A stretch of DNA of 16,562 nt from LSUCC0057 sp048549915 (GTDB lineage: Bacteria > Pseudomonadota > Gammaproteobacteria > Pseudomonadales > Porticoccaceae): positions 1 through 16,562 of the forward strand of contig JBLYYE010000003.1 in the NCBI GenBank assembly GCA_048549915.1, read 5' to 3'. The first letter of the stretch is position 1. Every line of letters starts with the position of its first letter. Shown here piece by piece: positions 1 through 7,086 of this stretch. The position numbers and the translations under genes were made by a program. The notes below the pieces were generated by a model that saw only the letters and a list, made by a program, of their open reading frames with translations, did no database searches and was not told where the DNA came from.

Positions 1-107
1 ACTTTACCGCTGTCGATAGCGGTTTTAGCTAAGTTGCGAGTTTTAAAGAATCGCGCGGCCCAGAGCCAGCGATCTATGCGCAACTTCTCTTCTTGTTCGC
101 CACTCAT
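1..107 (-). CDS. hslR: Hsp15, ribosome-associated heat-shock protein, S4 domain (partial, runs off left edge)
   Basis: Reverse-strand reading from the ATG at 107 gives 35 complete codons plus two bases before the window ends. The visible peptide contains LRIDRWLWAARFFKTRNLAK, the start of the S4 RNA-binding fold, and it matches the Hsp15 signature of a basic, Trp- and Arg-rich helix. Hsp15 binds free 50S subunits carrying a nascent chain and helps recycle stalled ribosomes. The start overlaps the yrfG stop as ATGA, and a GGAG (plus-strand 113-116) lies five bases upstream, so the two genes are translationally coupled. The yrfG-hslR order is the same as in Escherichia coli. The C-terminal two thirds lie outside the window. 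The family call is confident although only the N-terminus is visible. Confidence 0.9.
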   Translation of the reverse strand, partial: MSGEQEEKLRIDRWLWAARFFKTRNLAKTAIDSGK

Positions 108-763
108 GCAGACTCCATCAGTTGACTAAAGCACTCTAAAAGCGGTGCGGCATCATGTGCGGCGCGCTTGCCGCGGCTATCAGGCCGGCTAATACCCAGC
201 AGTTGGCCGACACCAAACTGGCGAGCTGCGCGCAACACCGGCTCAGAATCGTCAATAAATAGGGCTCTGCGTGGTGAGCAGGGCAACTGTTGGTAGAGTT
301 GCTGCCAAAATTGCTGCTGCTCCTTGGGGTAGCCGTAATCGTGCGAGCTAATCACTAAATCGAGCTCATTATCGATACCCGTCAGCGAAAATTTTAGTGA
401 GAGTGTTGAGCGATGAGCATTGGTAATGAGAACCCGGCGTTTGCCGCGCGCACCTAGATGGCGAAGAAACTCTAAAGCCAGCGGTCGTTCATCAATCAGG
501 TGTCCGACCTCATGTTTTAGCGCAACCAGATCCATTTCTGTCAATTCACTCCAATGGTCGAGACAGTACCAGTCGAGTGTGCCGCGCTTTTCTTCTAGCC
601 ATGTCAGCAGCTGCTGTTCTGCCTGCACGAGTGTGATGCCGCGGTTTTCGGCGTATCGCTGCGGGAGGTGTACTAGCCAAAAATGGGTATCAAAGTGTAA
701 ATCTAATAGGGTGCCGTCCATATCGAGCAGTACGGTATCGATGCTGTCCCAATTGAGATTCAC
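104..763 (-). CDS. yrfG: GMP/IMP 5'-nucleotidase, HAD superfamily (YrfG)
   Basis: The product is 219 aa, a normal length for this family, and should hydrolyse IMP and GMP to nucleosides in the cytoplasm. The HAD motifs are all visible: motif I LLDMDGTLLD with the nucleophile D14 and acid/base D16, motif II VLITNAH with T114/N115, motif III with K147 in GYPKEQ, and motif IV FIDDSEP with D171/D172. The stretch DLHFDTHFW after motif I is typical of YrfG. The start is GTG at 763; an AGGA eight bases upstream (plus-strand 772-775) supports it. It overlaps hslR by four bases at the 3' end and is divergent from cysQ. In many gammaproteobacteria nudE lies between yrfG and cysQ; here it is missing. 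Substrate preference is inferred from the family. Confidence 0.93.
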   Translation of the reverse strand: MNLNWDSIDTVLLDMDGTLLDLHFDTHFWLVHLPQRYAENRGITLVQAEQQLLTWLEEKRGTLDWYCLDHWSELTEMDLVALKHEVGHLIDERPLALEFLRHLGARGKRRVLITNAHRSTLSLKFSLTGIDNELDLVISSHDYGYPKEQQQFWQQLYQQLPCSPRRALFIDDSEPVLRAARQFGVGQLLGISRPDSRGKRAAHDAAPLLECFSQLMESA

Positions 764-837
764 AAGTATAATCCTGCAGATGAGTAAAGTGGCCTATTCT
801 AATCTAATCGCATGCGTTTTAAAGCGTTCTATTGTCT
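764..837. promoter_or_regulatory. Short divergent intergenic region between yrfG and cysQ
   Basis: This 74-bp spacer separates two genes transcribed away from each other, so it should carry a promoter for each. It is AT-rich, with TATTCT (795-800) and TAATCT nearby as loose -10 candidates. I could not find a convincing -35 at normal spacing on either strand. An 8-bp palindrome CGCATGCG occurs at 809-816. The existence of promoters here is inferred from gene orientation only. Confidence 0.4.
772..775 (-). promoter_or_regulatory. Ribosome binding site supporting the GTG start of yrfG
   Basis: On the minus strand AGGA sits eight bases before the GTG at 763. No ATG lies between this site and the conserved DMDGT motif at residues 14-18 that would leave a full HAD fold, so this site settles the non-ATG start. 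Confidence 0.6.
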
Positions 838-1695
838 ATGTCTAGAGTCCGATTAAGTGCCAAACAGATGGATTCGCTGGCTGATTTAGCGCGTCGCGCA
901 GGGGCAGAAATTGTCCGTATCTACCGCAGTGATGACTGGAAAGTTGAGCACAAGGGTGACAATTCACCCATTACTGCAGCAGATATGGCCGCGCATAATA
1001 TTATTGTTGCCGGATTGCAGCAGCTATTCCCAGATTGGCCGGTGCTCTCAGAAGAGTCTGCGGTTATAGCTGATGCCACTCGCCGTAGCTGGCCCTGTTA
1101 TTGGCTTGTCGATCCGCTGGATGGCACCAAAGAATTTTTGGCCAAAAGTGGTGAATTTACTGTCAATATTGCCCTGATCGATGAGCACGAAAGTGTCTTT
1201 GGCACGGTTTATTGGCCGCTTGGTGATGAGCTCTATCAAGGTGGCCCCGGCATTGGCAGCTGGGCGGTGAGCGGCACTGAGAGAAGGCTTTTGCACACCC
1301 GTCCAGCACCCTCTGGCAACCCGCAAAATCCATTAATCATTACGGCTAGCAGTCGCCACAGTGAGGCTGCTGCAAAGAGAATCTCTGCTGCGCTGACAGA
1401 GCGGTTTGCGGCCATTGTTGCCAAGCCGCTGGGTAGCTCGCTTAAATTGTGTCGTATAGCTGCGGGACAAGTCGATTGTTACCCGCGCTACGGTCGCACC
1501 GGTGAATGGGACACCGCAGCCGGCCACGCAGTGTTGCGCGGCGCTGGGGGCGATATTTTGAATCGTGCTGGCGAGCGGCTACAGTACAGTAAAGTGACGC
1601 CCTATAACTCCCATTTTGTGGCTGTCGGCGATCCTAGTTTAGCTTGGTGGAACTGGCTGCCAGAGCCGCGCCAGAAAGTGGCTAGAGGCGATTAG
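838..1695 (+). CDS. cysQ: 3'(2'),5'-bisphosphate nucleotidase CysQ
   Basis: The product is about 285 aa of the inositol monophosphatase superfamily. It should dephosphorylate 3'-phosphoadenosine 5'-phosphate (PAP), the by-product of sulfate assimilation, at the inner face of the membrane. Metal-site motifs are all present: E72/E73 in VLSEES, D92, D95 and T97 in VDPLDGTKEF, and D215 in WDTAAGH; GDNSPITAAD (residues 40-49) and LGSSLKLCRIA are also CysQ-like. The start is uncertain. ATG 838 is chosen here; a TTG at 832 would add two residues, and ATG 868 aligns best with the E. coli N-terminus. None of these has a strong Shine-Dalgarno sequence. The stop overlaps the mrcA stop codon by four bases, so the two genes converge with no spacer. 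Confidence 0.93.
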   Translation: MSRVRLSAKQMDSLADLARRAGAEIVRIYRSDDWKVEHKGDNSPITAADMAAHNIIVAGLQQLFPDWPVLSEESAVIADATRRSWPCYWLVDPLDGTKEFLAKSGEFTVNIALIDEHESVFGTVYWPLGDELYQGGPGIGSWAVSGTERRLLHTRPAPSGNPQNPLIITASSRHSEAAAKRISAALTERFAAIVAKPLGSSLKLCRIAAGQVDCYPRYGRTGEWDTAAGHAVLRGAGGDILNRAGERLQYSKVTPYNSHFVAVGDPSLAWWNWLPEPRQKVARGD

Positions 1696-4181
1696 AATAG
1701 GTCGTTAGAAAGCGACTGGTCACTCTGTTGCTGGCGCTGAAGAGGCGGTAGCTGACCACTCTTGAAAAATTCGTCTATGCCTTTTGCGCCGGCCGAAACT
1801 CGCAGGCCGGTGATGGGGTCGATTTTAGCTTGAACAATGCCGGGCGGTTGCTGGCGAGGAAGGTCAGGGACGCCCTCGAGCGCCTCACGCATATAACTGA
1901 TCCAGATGGGAAGCGCCGCTGAGCCACCGTATTCGTTGCGCCCCAGTTGGCTGTTGTCATCAAATCCGACCCAGGCAGTGGCGACCATATTCGGTGAGTA
2001 GCCTGAGAACCAAGCGTCCCTGGGCCCATTAGTTGTCCCTGTTTTGCCGGCTAAATCCGTGCGCTCGAGCACTTTGGCACGCCGCCCAGTGCCGAGAGCA
2101 ATTACATCGCGGAGCACCGAATCGATGAGAAAGGCACTCTGTGCGTCCAGAGCTCGCAACGCTCTCGGGCGCTCATCGGCAGGGGTGGCGAGTAGAGCGC
2201 GCTGTAAATTAGCGATGTTGAGTCGCTCATCTGCATTTAAACTGCGCTCGGAAATTGAGCCCAGTAAGCTCGCCAGTTGCTCCTCGCGAAGCTGCAGGGG
2301 TTCTGGTGCACTGCTGCTGTCCTGTTCGCAGCGCAGACAGGCTGTGGGAGGATTGGCAGAAAAAATCACTTCTCCGCTGCGATCTATCACCTTGTCGACT
2401 AGATACGGTGAAACAGCAAAACCTTGGTTGGCCAGCGCGGCATAACCGCTGGCAATCTGCAGAGGCGTGACAGCAAATGTTCCGAGTGCCAGCGACAAAT
2501 CTCGCGGCATTTCACTGGTATCAAAACCGAATTTTTCGATACCGTTCAAAGCCGTTTCGATACCGAGCTCACGCAATAGACGAATCGAAACTAAATTGCG
2601 CGAGCGATAGAGGGCCTGGCGCAGGCGAGTAGGACCGTAAAACTTACCGCCGTCGTTTTCTGGGCGCCACGCTTCTTCTAAATTGGCGTCTGCGAAAACT
2701 ACCGGTGCATCATTAATCATTGATGCGGGGTGATAACCGTTAGCCATCGCTGTCGCATAGAGAAACGGTTTAAAGTTAGAGCCGGGTTGGCGCACAGCCT
2801 GGCTGGCACGGTTAAAATTGCTCAGTCGGTAGTCAAAGCCACCGACAATGGCCTGTACTGCAGCATCTGTCGGATTGAGTGCCACCAATGCCGCCTGTAC
2901 CTCAGGCAGCTGTGTGAGCTGCCAAACACCGTCAACTTGGCGCACTCGGATCAGATCGCCTACTCGGAAAATTTCATCGGTCGTTTGTATCGCTGCCGAG
3001 CGGCTGTTGACCGACTGATAGCGACGCAATCCCTCGAGCCCTTGTTGCCAGCCGAGTGTAGTAGTGGCGCCATCAGGGAGCCGTATTTCCAGTTGCGCAG
3101 GTGTCATTGCGGTAATAATTGCGGGGACTAGGTCACCGCTGACAGGTGTCTCTTGAAGTGCACTTTGCCACTCTTCTTCGGGTAGCTCTCGCTGTTCAAG
3201 GTCTCGGTAACCATGGCGCCAATCGTACTCCAATATACCGGTTTGAACTGCGCGGGTAGCCGCACGCTGCAGCGCGGAGTCGATGGTAGTAATGACCTGC
3301 AGCCCTCGCGTGTATGCGCTCAGGCCATAGCGTTGAATCATCTCGCGGCGGACCATTTCAGCGGCATAGGCCGCCTGTATGTCGGCCAGTGAGCCGTGAT
3401 AGCTTGCGTTGTCTTGCTCAGCCAAGGCCGCTTCGTAGTCAACCTGACTCAGCCAGCCGAGTCGATACATTCTTCCCAGAATCCAGTCGCGGCGCTGGGT
3501 TGCGCGCTCTGGATTAGCGATGGGGTTGTAGCGCGAAGGGGCTTTGGGCAACCCAGCGATCATTGCCATTTGCGCAGTGGAGAGCTGGTCGAGAGGGAGC
3601 CCATAATAGACTTGGGCTGCGGCTCCCACGCCATAAGCGCGATTGCCGAGATAAATTTTATTGACGTAAAGCGAGAGAATAGATTCTTTGTCGAGCTGGC
3701 GTTCAATTTTCAGTGCCAATAATATCTCGTTAAATTTGCGGGCAAATTCTTGGCGGGCGTCGAGGAAAAAATTTCTCGCCACCTGCATAGTGATAGTGCT
3801 GCCGCCACTCTGGATCGAGCCGGTAGTCGCCAATTCGCTAGCTGCTCGCAAGAGACCTTTAATATCGACGCCATTGTGTGAGAAAAACCCATCGTCCTCT
3901 GCCGCGAGAAAAGCATTGATGAAGGTAGATGGAATCTCACTGAAGTCGACCGGCGTGCGTTTTTTTTCGCCAAACTCTGCAATTAACTGCAGATCGTGGG
4001 TGTATATACGCAGGGGGATCTGTAGTTCAACGGTGTTAAGTTGATCGACTTCAGGCAATTTGGGGCCGAGGTATAGGTACAAAAAACTCGCCAGCATGAG
4101 TGCGCCGCCAAAACCTGCAAGCGCAAAGGGCAGTAGGCGGCGGACTAGTCTTAACAGTAAGTTGGGCGAGATATTCGACAC
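1692..4181 (-). CDS. mrcA: Penicillin-binding protein 1A, bifunctional transglycosylase/transpeptidase
   Basis: The product is 829 aa from the GTG at 4181, close to the usual length for class A PBPs of this group. It polymerises lipid II and cross-links the peptides in the periplasm. A signal-anchor helix lies at about residues 15-38. The GT51 domain follows, with catalytic E95 in LAAEDDGFFSHNGVD and the GGSTITMQ motif. After an OB-like insert comes the transpeptidase domain: S468-N-F-K471 (active-site serine), S527-R-N529 and K713-T-G715. A CxxC (CLRC) near the middle of this domain is also common in relatives. The open frame continues upstream to another GTG at 4256, but that would place two TATAAT boxes inside the coding region and put a polar, Thr/Ser/Asn-rich stretch before the anchor, so 4181 is preferred. 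Divergent from pilM, as in Pseudomonas (ponA). Confidence 0.95.
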   Translation of the reverse strand: MSNISPNLLLRLVRRLLPFALAGFGGALMLASFLYLYLGPKLPEVDQLNTVELQIPLRIYTHDLQLIAEFGEKKRTPVDFSEIPSTFINAFLAAEDDGFFSHNGVDIKGLLRAASELATTGSIQSGGSTITMQVARNFFLDARQEFARKFNEILLALKIERQLDKESILSLYVNKIYLGNRAYGVGAAAQVYYGLPLDQLSTAQMAMIAGLPKAPSRYNPIANPERATQRRDWILGRMYRLGWLSQVDYEAALAEQDNASYHGSLADIQAAYAAEMVRREMIQRYGLSAYTRGLQVITTIDSALQRAATRAVQTGILEYDWRHGYRDLEQRELPEEEWQSALQETPVSGDLVPAIITAMTPAQLEIRLPDGATTTLGWQQGLEGLRRYQSVNSRSAAIQTTDEIFRVGDLIRVRQVDGVWQLTQLPEVQAALVALNPTDAAVQAIVGGFDYRLSNFNRASQAVRQPGSNFKPFLYATAMANGYHPASMINDAPVVFADANLEEAWRPENDGGKFYGPTRLRQALYRSRNLVSIRLLRELGIETALNGIEKFGFDTSEMPRDLSLALGTFAVTPLQIASGYAALANQGFAVSPYLVDKVIDRSGEVIFSANPPTACLRCEQDSSSAPEPLQLREEQLASLLGSISERSLNADERLNIANLQRALLATPADERPRALRALDAQSAFLIDSVLRDVIALGTGRRAKVLERTDLAGKTGTTNGPRDAWFSGYSPNMVATAWVGFDDNSQLGRNEYGGSAALPIWISYMREALEGVPDLPRQQPPGIVQAKIDPITGLRVSAGAKGIDEFFKSGQLPPLQRQQQSDQSLSNDLF

Positions 4182-4208
4182 AGTAGGCGTCCGCTTGGAT
4201 GAGAGTGT

Positions 4209-4231
4209 ATTATAGCGACAACTATTATAAT
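4209..4231. promoter_or_regulatory. Divergent mrcA/pilM promoter region with overlapping TATAAT boxes
   Basis: Within 23 bp there are three perfect TATAAT hexamers. Two are on the minus strand (plus-strand 4209-4214 and 4224-4229), pointing at mrcA, and one is on the plus strand (4226-4231), pointing at pilM. The plus-strand TATTATA at 4210-4216 recurs at 4224-4230, a 14-bp period. The first minus-strand box would start mrcA transcription about 20 bases before the GTG at 4181. The plus-strand box would give pilM a leader of about 55-60 bases. No good TTGACA-like -35 was found at 16-18 bp from any box, so the functional assignment is inferred from the hexamers and the gene orientation. Confidence 0.55.
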
Positions 4232-4295
4232 GGGTCTGTGAGTTAAGTGCTCGCACCGTTGATATATTTCACCTCGAGGCGAGAATGGGTTGAGC

Positions 4296-5258
4296 ATGCA
4301 AATCAATTGGCAACAGTGGCTTCCCAACCGAGCTAGAACACTGATCTGTGTTGATTTATCTGCAACTCATCTAACCCTAGTGCGAGTGGCGCAGGCTCGC
4401 TCTGGAATTCTAGAGGTGAGTGGCTTTTACCATCAACCACTAGCTCTGGGTGCTATCGTTGAACGTCAAATTGTTGAATTTGATCAAGTTGCAGAACAAC
4501 TGCGCAGCGCTGTGGAGCAGCTCGGTGGTCCCGGTCAATTGGGTGCTATTGCCGTTCCTACAGCGACAGCCATCAGCAAACGTTTAGAGCTGCCTACGGA
4601 ATTCACCGAAAGCCAGCTCGAAGAGCTCTTTGGCTTTGAGATTGAGCAGCATATACCTTACCCAGCGGATGAAATTTGCTGGGATTTTCAGCGTGCCGAA
4701 CTCAGTGACGGATCACTTTCTCCCGTTCAGCTGGTTGCCTGTAGAAAAGAGTATGTAGCCACGCGCGAAGCACTGCTGGTCGCCGCTGGGTTATCTCCGT
4801 TATTGATCGATGTCGAAAGCTTTGCACTTCAGCGCGGTTTTTCACTACTAGCTCCACAGTTGCCGCAAGCAGCAGATGTTGTCGCTTTAATCGAGATTGG
4901 CGAGCAAAGCTTGACGCTCTCAGTGCTATTGCGCGGTGAGTTTCTCTACAATCGAGAGAAACCCATAGAGATTGGCGCCAGCAGCGAGCAGTTGATTGAG
5001 CAAATTAGCCGAGAGTTGCAATTTTTCTATGCATCGAGCCCCTATAATTTTGTCGACTTGCTGCTTTTAACTGGTTTTCAAGCGCGACGTACAGGTTTGG
5101 TAGAGCGGCTTAGCGAGGTGACGGAGTTGCGCTGCGCCGTGGCGGAGCCGCTACTTGAGGTGGCGACGATTTCGGGCTTAGAGTGCCAACAGCTGCGTGA
5201 GAAAAGTTGTGGGTTATTGGTTGCTCTTGGACTTGCTGTGGGGAGTAGCAAATGGTGA
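4296..5258 (+). CDS. pilM: Type IV pilus assembly protein PilM (short, degenerate actin-like fold)
   Basis: The product is 320 aa from ATG 4296; a TTG at 4290 could add two residues. PilM is a cytoplasmic actin/FtsA-like protein that binds the PilN N-terminus and links the inner-membrane alignment complex to the pilus motors. Recognisable family stretches are EQHIPYPADEICWDF (about 118-131), ACRKEYVATREALLVAAGL and the C-terminal LLVALGLAVGS. It is about 35 residues shorter than typical PilM. The gap falls between IEIGASSEQL and QISRELQFFYA (about residues 224-246), where relatives carry an additional helical segment. Nucleotide-site residues also differ: T27 instead of the usual Lys in the first phosphate loop, LIEIGE instead of VDIGA (E200), and LLTGF instead of LAGG (259-261). 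First gene of the pil operon; its stop overlaps pilN by seven bases. Confidence 0.92.
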   Translation: MQINWQQWLPNRARTLICVDLSATHLTLVRVAQARSGILEVSGFYHQPLALGAIVERQIVEFDQVAEQLRSAVEQLGGPGQLGAIAVPTATAISKRLELPTEFTESQLEELFGFEIEQHIPYPADEICWDFQRAELSDGSLSPVQLVACRKEYVATREALLVAAGLSPLLIDVESFALQRGFSLLAPQLPQAADVVALIEIGEQSLTLSVLLRGEFLYNREKPIEIGASSEQLIEQISRELQFFYASSPYNFVDLLLLTGFQARRTGLVERLSEVTELRCAVAEPLLEVATISGLECQQLREKSCGLLVALGLAVGSSKW

Positions 5259-5833
5259 CGCAGATTAATTTGCTGGCCTGGCGCGATCGGGTGCGGACAA
5301 AAAATAATCGACGTTTTGCTGCCCAGCTAGTGTTCTCTGCAGCAGTTGGCTTTGTTGTGATTTTGGGGCTGTCTTTGCTCGCCAGTCACCGTCTGGAATC
5401 ACAATTGGCTCGCAACGACTATATTTCGAGCCAAGTTGAGGCGCTGAATCTCGAAGTGACAGAATTAAATAATATTCGTCAGCTCAAACAGAGACAGTTA
5501 GAACGGGTAGCAGTGATCCGTTCACTGCAGACGCAGCGCAACGACCTGGTTGCTCTGTTTAATGGCTTGGCTTTAGCCGTGCCCGAGGGTCTCTATCTCT
5601 CTGAAGTGAAGGCCACTGATGGCCGGCTGACTCTGCGCGGTTACGCCAGTTCAAATGATGCAATCTCTACTTTTTTACGCGACTTAGAGAGCAGTGATGT
5701 GTTTGTCGATGCCACTCTGAGCCGTGTCGACCGAGACCAACGGCTGGGTGATGACGGCAGTCGATTTGTTCTACAAGTGTCCGCGACCGCTGTCATAGGG
5801 CGGATTAAATCTGAGCCAGGAGACGAACTGTGA
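5252..5833 (+). CDS. pilN: Type IV pilus inner-membrane protein PilN
   Basis: The product is 193 aa, normal for PilN. The cytoplasmic N-terminus carries INLLAWRDR (residues 5-13), the short motif that docks into PilM; most relatives have Pro where this one has A9. One membrane helix follows at about residues 23-45 (VFSAAVGFVVILGLSLLAS), then a coiled-coil stretch to about 95 and a periplasmic ferredoxin-like domain (GLYLSEVKATDGRLTLRGYA onward) that pairs with PilO. ATG 5252 overlaps the end of pilM by seven bases and has GGGAG six bases upstream (5241-5245), which supports this start. The stop overlaps pilO as GTGA. Confidence 0.94.
   Translation: MVTQINLLAWRDRVRTKNNRRFAAQLVFSAAVGFVVILGLSLLASHRLESQLARNDYISSQVEALNLEVTELNNIRQLKQRQLERVAVIRSLQTQRNDLVALFNGLALAVPEGLYLSEVKATDGRLTLRGYASSNDAISTFLRDLESSDVFVDATLSRVDRDQRLGDDGSRFVLQVSATAVIGRIKSEPGDEL
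5818..5822 (+). promoter_or_regulatory. Ribosome binding site fixing the GTG start of pilO
   Basis: A full AGGAG lies seven bases before GTG 5830, inside the pilN coding end. It is among the strongest Shine-Dalgarno matches in the operon. It argues against an internal start that would remove the additional N-terminal residues of PilO. Confidence 0.7.
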
Positions 5834-6528
5834 CCGATGCAATAGACCGCCGCTGGCTATTTCGTCAGCGCGATAATTTGATCGCTATCGGGCGTCAGGC
5901 GGTTATTGTTGCCCGTCAAGATTGGGCACAGTTGCGCAGCCTTAATTATGCCGAGCTGGATATTGCTAAAGCAGCGGACTGGCCACCCTCACTGCGCCGC
6001 GCGTCTATCGCCATGGTATTCATTATCAGCCTGCTAATCAGTTACTTTGCAGTTTTCAGCCCGTTAGAACAGCAAAGCAGAGAGGCGCAAAAAACCGAAT
6101 TCAAGTTGCACGACCGCTACTCCCGGCTGGCTTTCCAAGCGGCTAATCTGGACACATACAGGGCTCAGATGGTCGACCTGAAAAGTAGTCTGAACGCACT
6201 CCTTGAGCAGCTGCCGAGTGACTCCGAAGTGCCAGATTTGCTCGAAGATATAGGGCTTTTGGCAAATGGTTCTGGGCTGGCTGTAGAGTCCCTGTCCCTC
6301 GAGCAAGAGCGCGAAGCAACTTTTTATAACGAATTGCCCATTGCCCTAAAGGTGACTGGCGGTTACCACGACTTTGGTCATTTTATCGCCGGTTTAGCTG
6401 CGCTACCGCGCATCGTTACTCTGCAGGATTTTGTTCTGAGCTCGTCGCCAGATGGTGTTTTGTCGCTCTCACTGGAGGCGCTCACTTATCGCTACCAGCG
6501 CCCAGTTAACGAGCAGCCAGAGCGATGA
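5830..6528 (+). CDS. pilO: Type IV pilus inner-membrane protein PilO, with N-terminal extension
   Basis: The product is 232 aa, against roughly 205-210 in typical PilO. It heterodimerises with PilN and interacts with PilP in the periplasm to form the alignment subcomplex. The family core is clear: LNYAELDIAKAADWPPSLR before the membrane helix (about 60-77), a coiled coil, AFQAANLDTYRAQM, LLEQLPSDSEVPDLLEDIG, and LPIALKVTGGYHDFGHFIAGLAALPRIVTL. About 37 residues ahead of LNYAELD are additional and rich in Arg, Gln and Asp. The GTG start at 5830 is supported by AGGAG at 5818-5822 with a 7-base spacer and by the 4-base overlap with the pilN stop, so the extension is probably real. Its stop overlaps pilP as ATGA. 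Confidence 0.93.
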   Translation: MTDAIDRRWLFRQRDNLIAIGRQAVIVARQDWAQLRSLNYAELDIAKAADWPPSLRRASIAMVFIISLLISYFAVFSPLEQQSREAQKTEFKLHDRYSRLAFQAANLDTYRAQMVDLKSSLNALLEQLPSDSEVPDLLEDIGLLANGSGLAVESLSLEQEREATFYNELPIALKVTGGYHDFGHFIAGLAALPRIVTLQDFVLSSSPDGVLSLSLEALTYRYQRPVNEQPER

Positions 6529-7058
6529 AAACTATTGTGAGACTACGTGGGGTTTGTCTAGCGGGGATTGCGGTATTGGCTAGCGCTTGTTCCAAGCCCA
6601 ATTACGATGAACTCGATCGTGCGCTCTCGCAGGCGCGCAATCGGCCGGCAGGTAAGGTGGCTGAATTGCCAGCCTGGCAGCCCGTTTTGCCATTGAGCTA
6701 CAGTGCGGGAGGCCTGCGCAATCCATTTCATTCGCCGCTACTTGATGTGAGCAGTCAAGTTCTGAATACAAGCGCAATCTCCGCTCCAGATCTTAGTCGC
6801 CCACGCACAGCGCTGGAGGCACTGCCATTAGCCGCTTTGCGTATGGTGGGTAGCATACGTTATGAAGGCTCGCTGTGGGCTTTAATCGAGGGCGAAGGTC
6901 GGGTATTCAAGGTGGCTACAGGCGATTATGTTGGGCAAAACTTTGGCCGTGTAACCCGAGTTGAGCAGGGCCGGGTTGAGTTGCTTGAGAGTGTGCCAAA
7001 CGGTGACGGTGAATGGCGTATGCGCCCTCGAACCATGGCGTTAAAAAATACACAATAA
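6525..7058 (+). CDS. pilP: Type IV pilus lipoprotein PilP
   Basis: The product is 177 aa, the usual PilP size. PilP is an inner-membrane-anchored periplasmic lipoprotein that binds the PilN/PilO dimer and contacts the N0 domain of the secretin PilQ. A type II signal peptide is visible: basic MKTIVRLR, a hydrophobic stretch, then ASAC with the lipidated C22. A low-complexity linker contains LRNPFHSP (about residues 64-71), a conserved PilP feature. The C-terminal beta domain runs from about residue 107 (LRMVGSIRYEGSLWALIEGE) to VATGDYVGQNFGRVTRVEQGRVELLE. The ATG overlaps the pilO stop (ATGA). The -3 position of the lipobox is Ala rather than the commoner Leu, which is tolerated. Confidence 0.93.
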   Translation: MKTIVRLRGVCLAGIAVLASACSKPNYDELDRALSQARNRPAGKVAELPAWQPVLPLSYSAGGLRNPFHSPLLDVSSQVLNTSAISAPDLSRPRTALEALPLAALRMVGSIRYEGSLWALIEGEGRVFKVATGDYVGQNFGRVTRVEQGRVELLESVPNGDGEWRMRPRTMALKNTQ

Positions 7059-7074
7059 TGATGCTCGCTAAAAT

Positions 7075-7078
7075 GGGA
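7075..7078 (+). promoter_or_regulatory. Ribosome binding site for pilQ
   Basis: GGGA at 7075-7078 lies eight bases before ATG 7087 and five before the in-frame TTG at 7084. The spacing and the codon preference both favour ATG 7087 as the pilQ start. Confidence 0.55.
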
Positions 7079-7086
7079 ATAAATTG

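Noticed and set aside
420..845. 141-aa plus-strand open frame opposite yrfG
   Set aside because: Antisense to a clear HAD protein; Ser/Arg-rich composition without a recognisable domain.
2044..2445. 133-aa plus-strand open frame opposite mrcA
   Set aside because: Shadow of the PBP1A transpeptidase domain; low-complexity Arg/Ser composition.
2707..2726. Palindrome-like GCATCA...TGATGC inside mrcA
   Set aside because: Only six outer pairs match; it falls in coding sequence for a conserved segment and has no copies elsewhere in the window.
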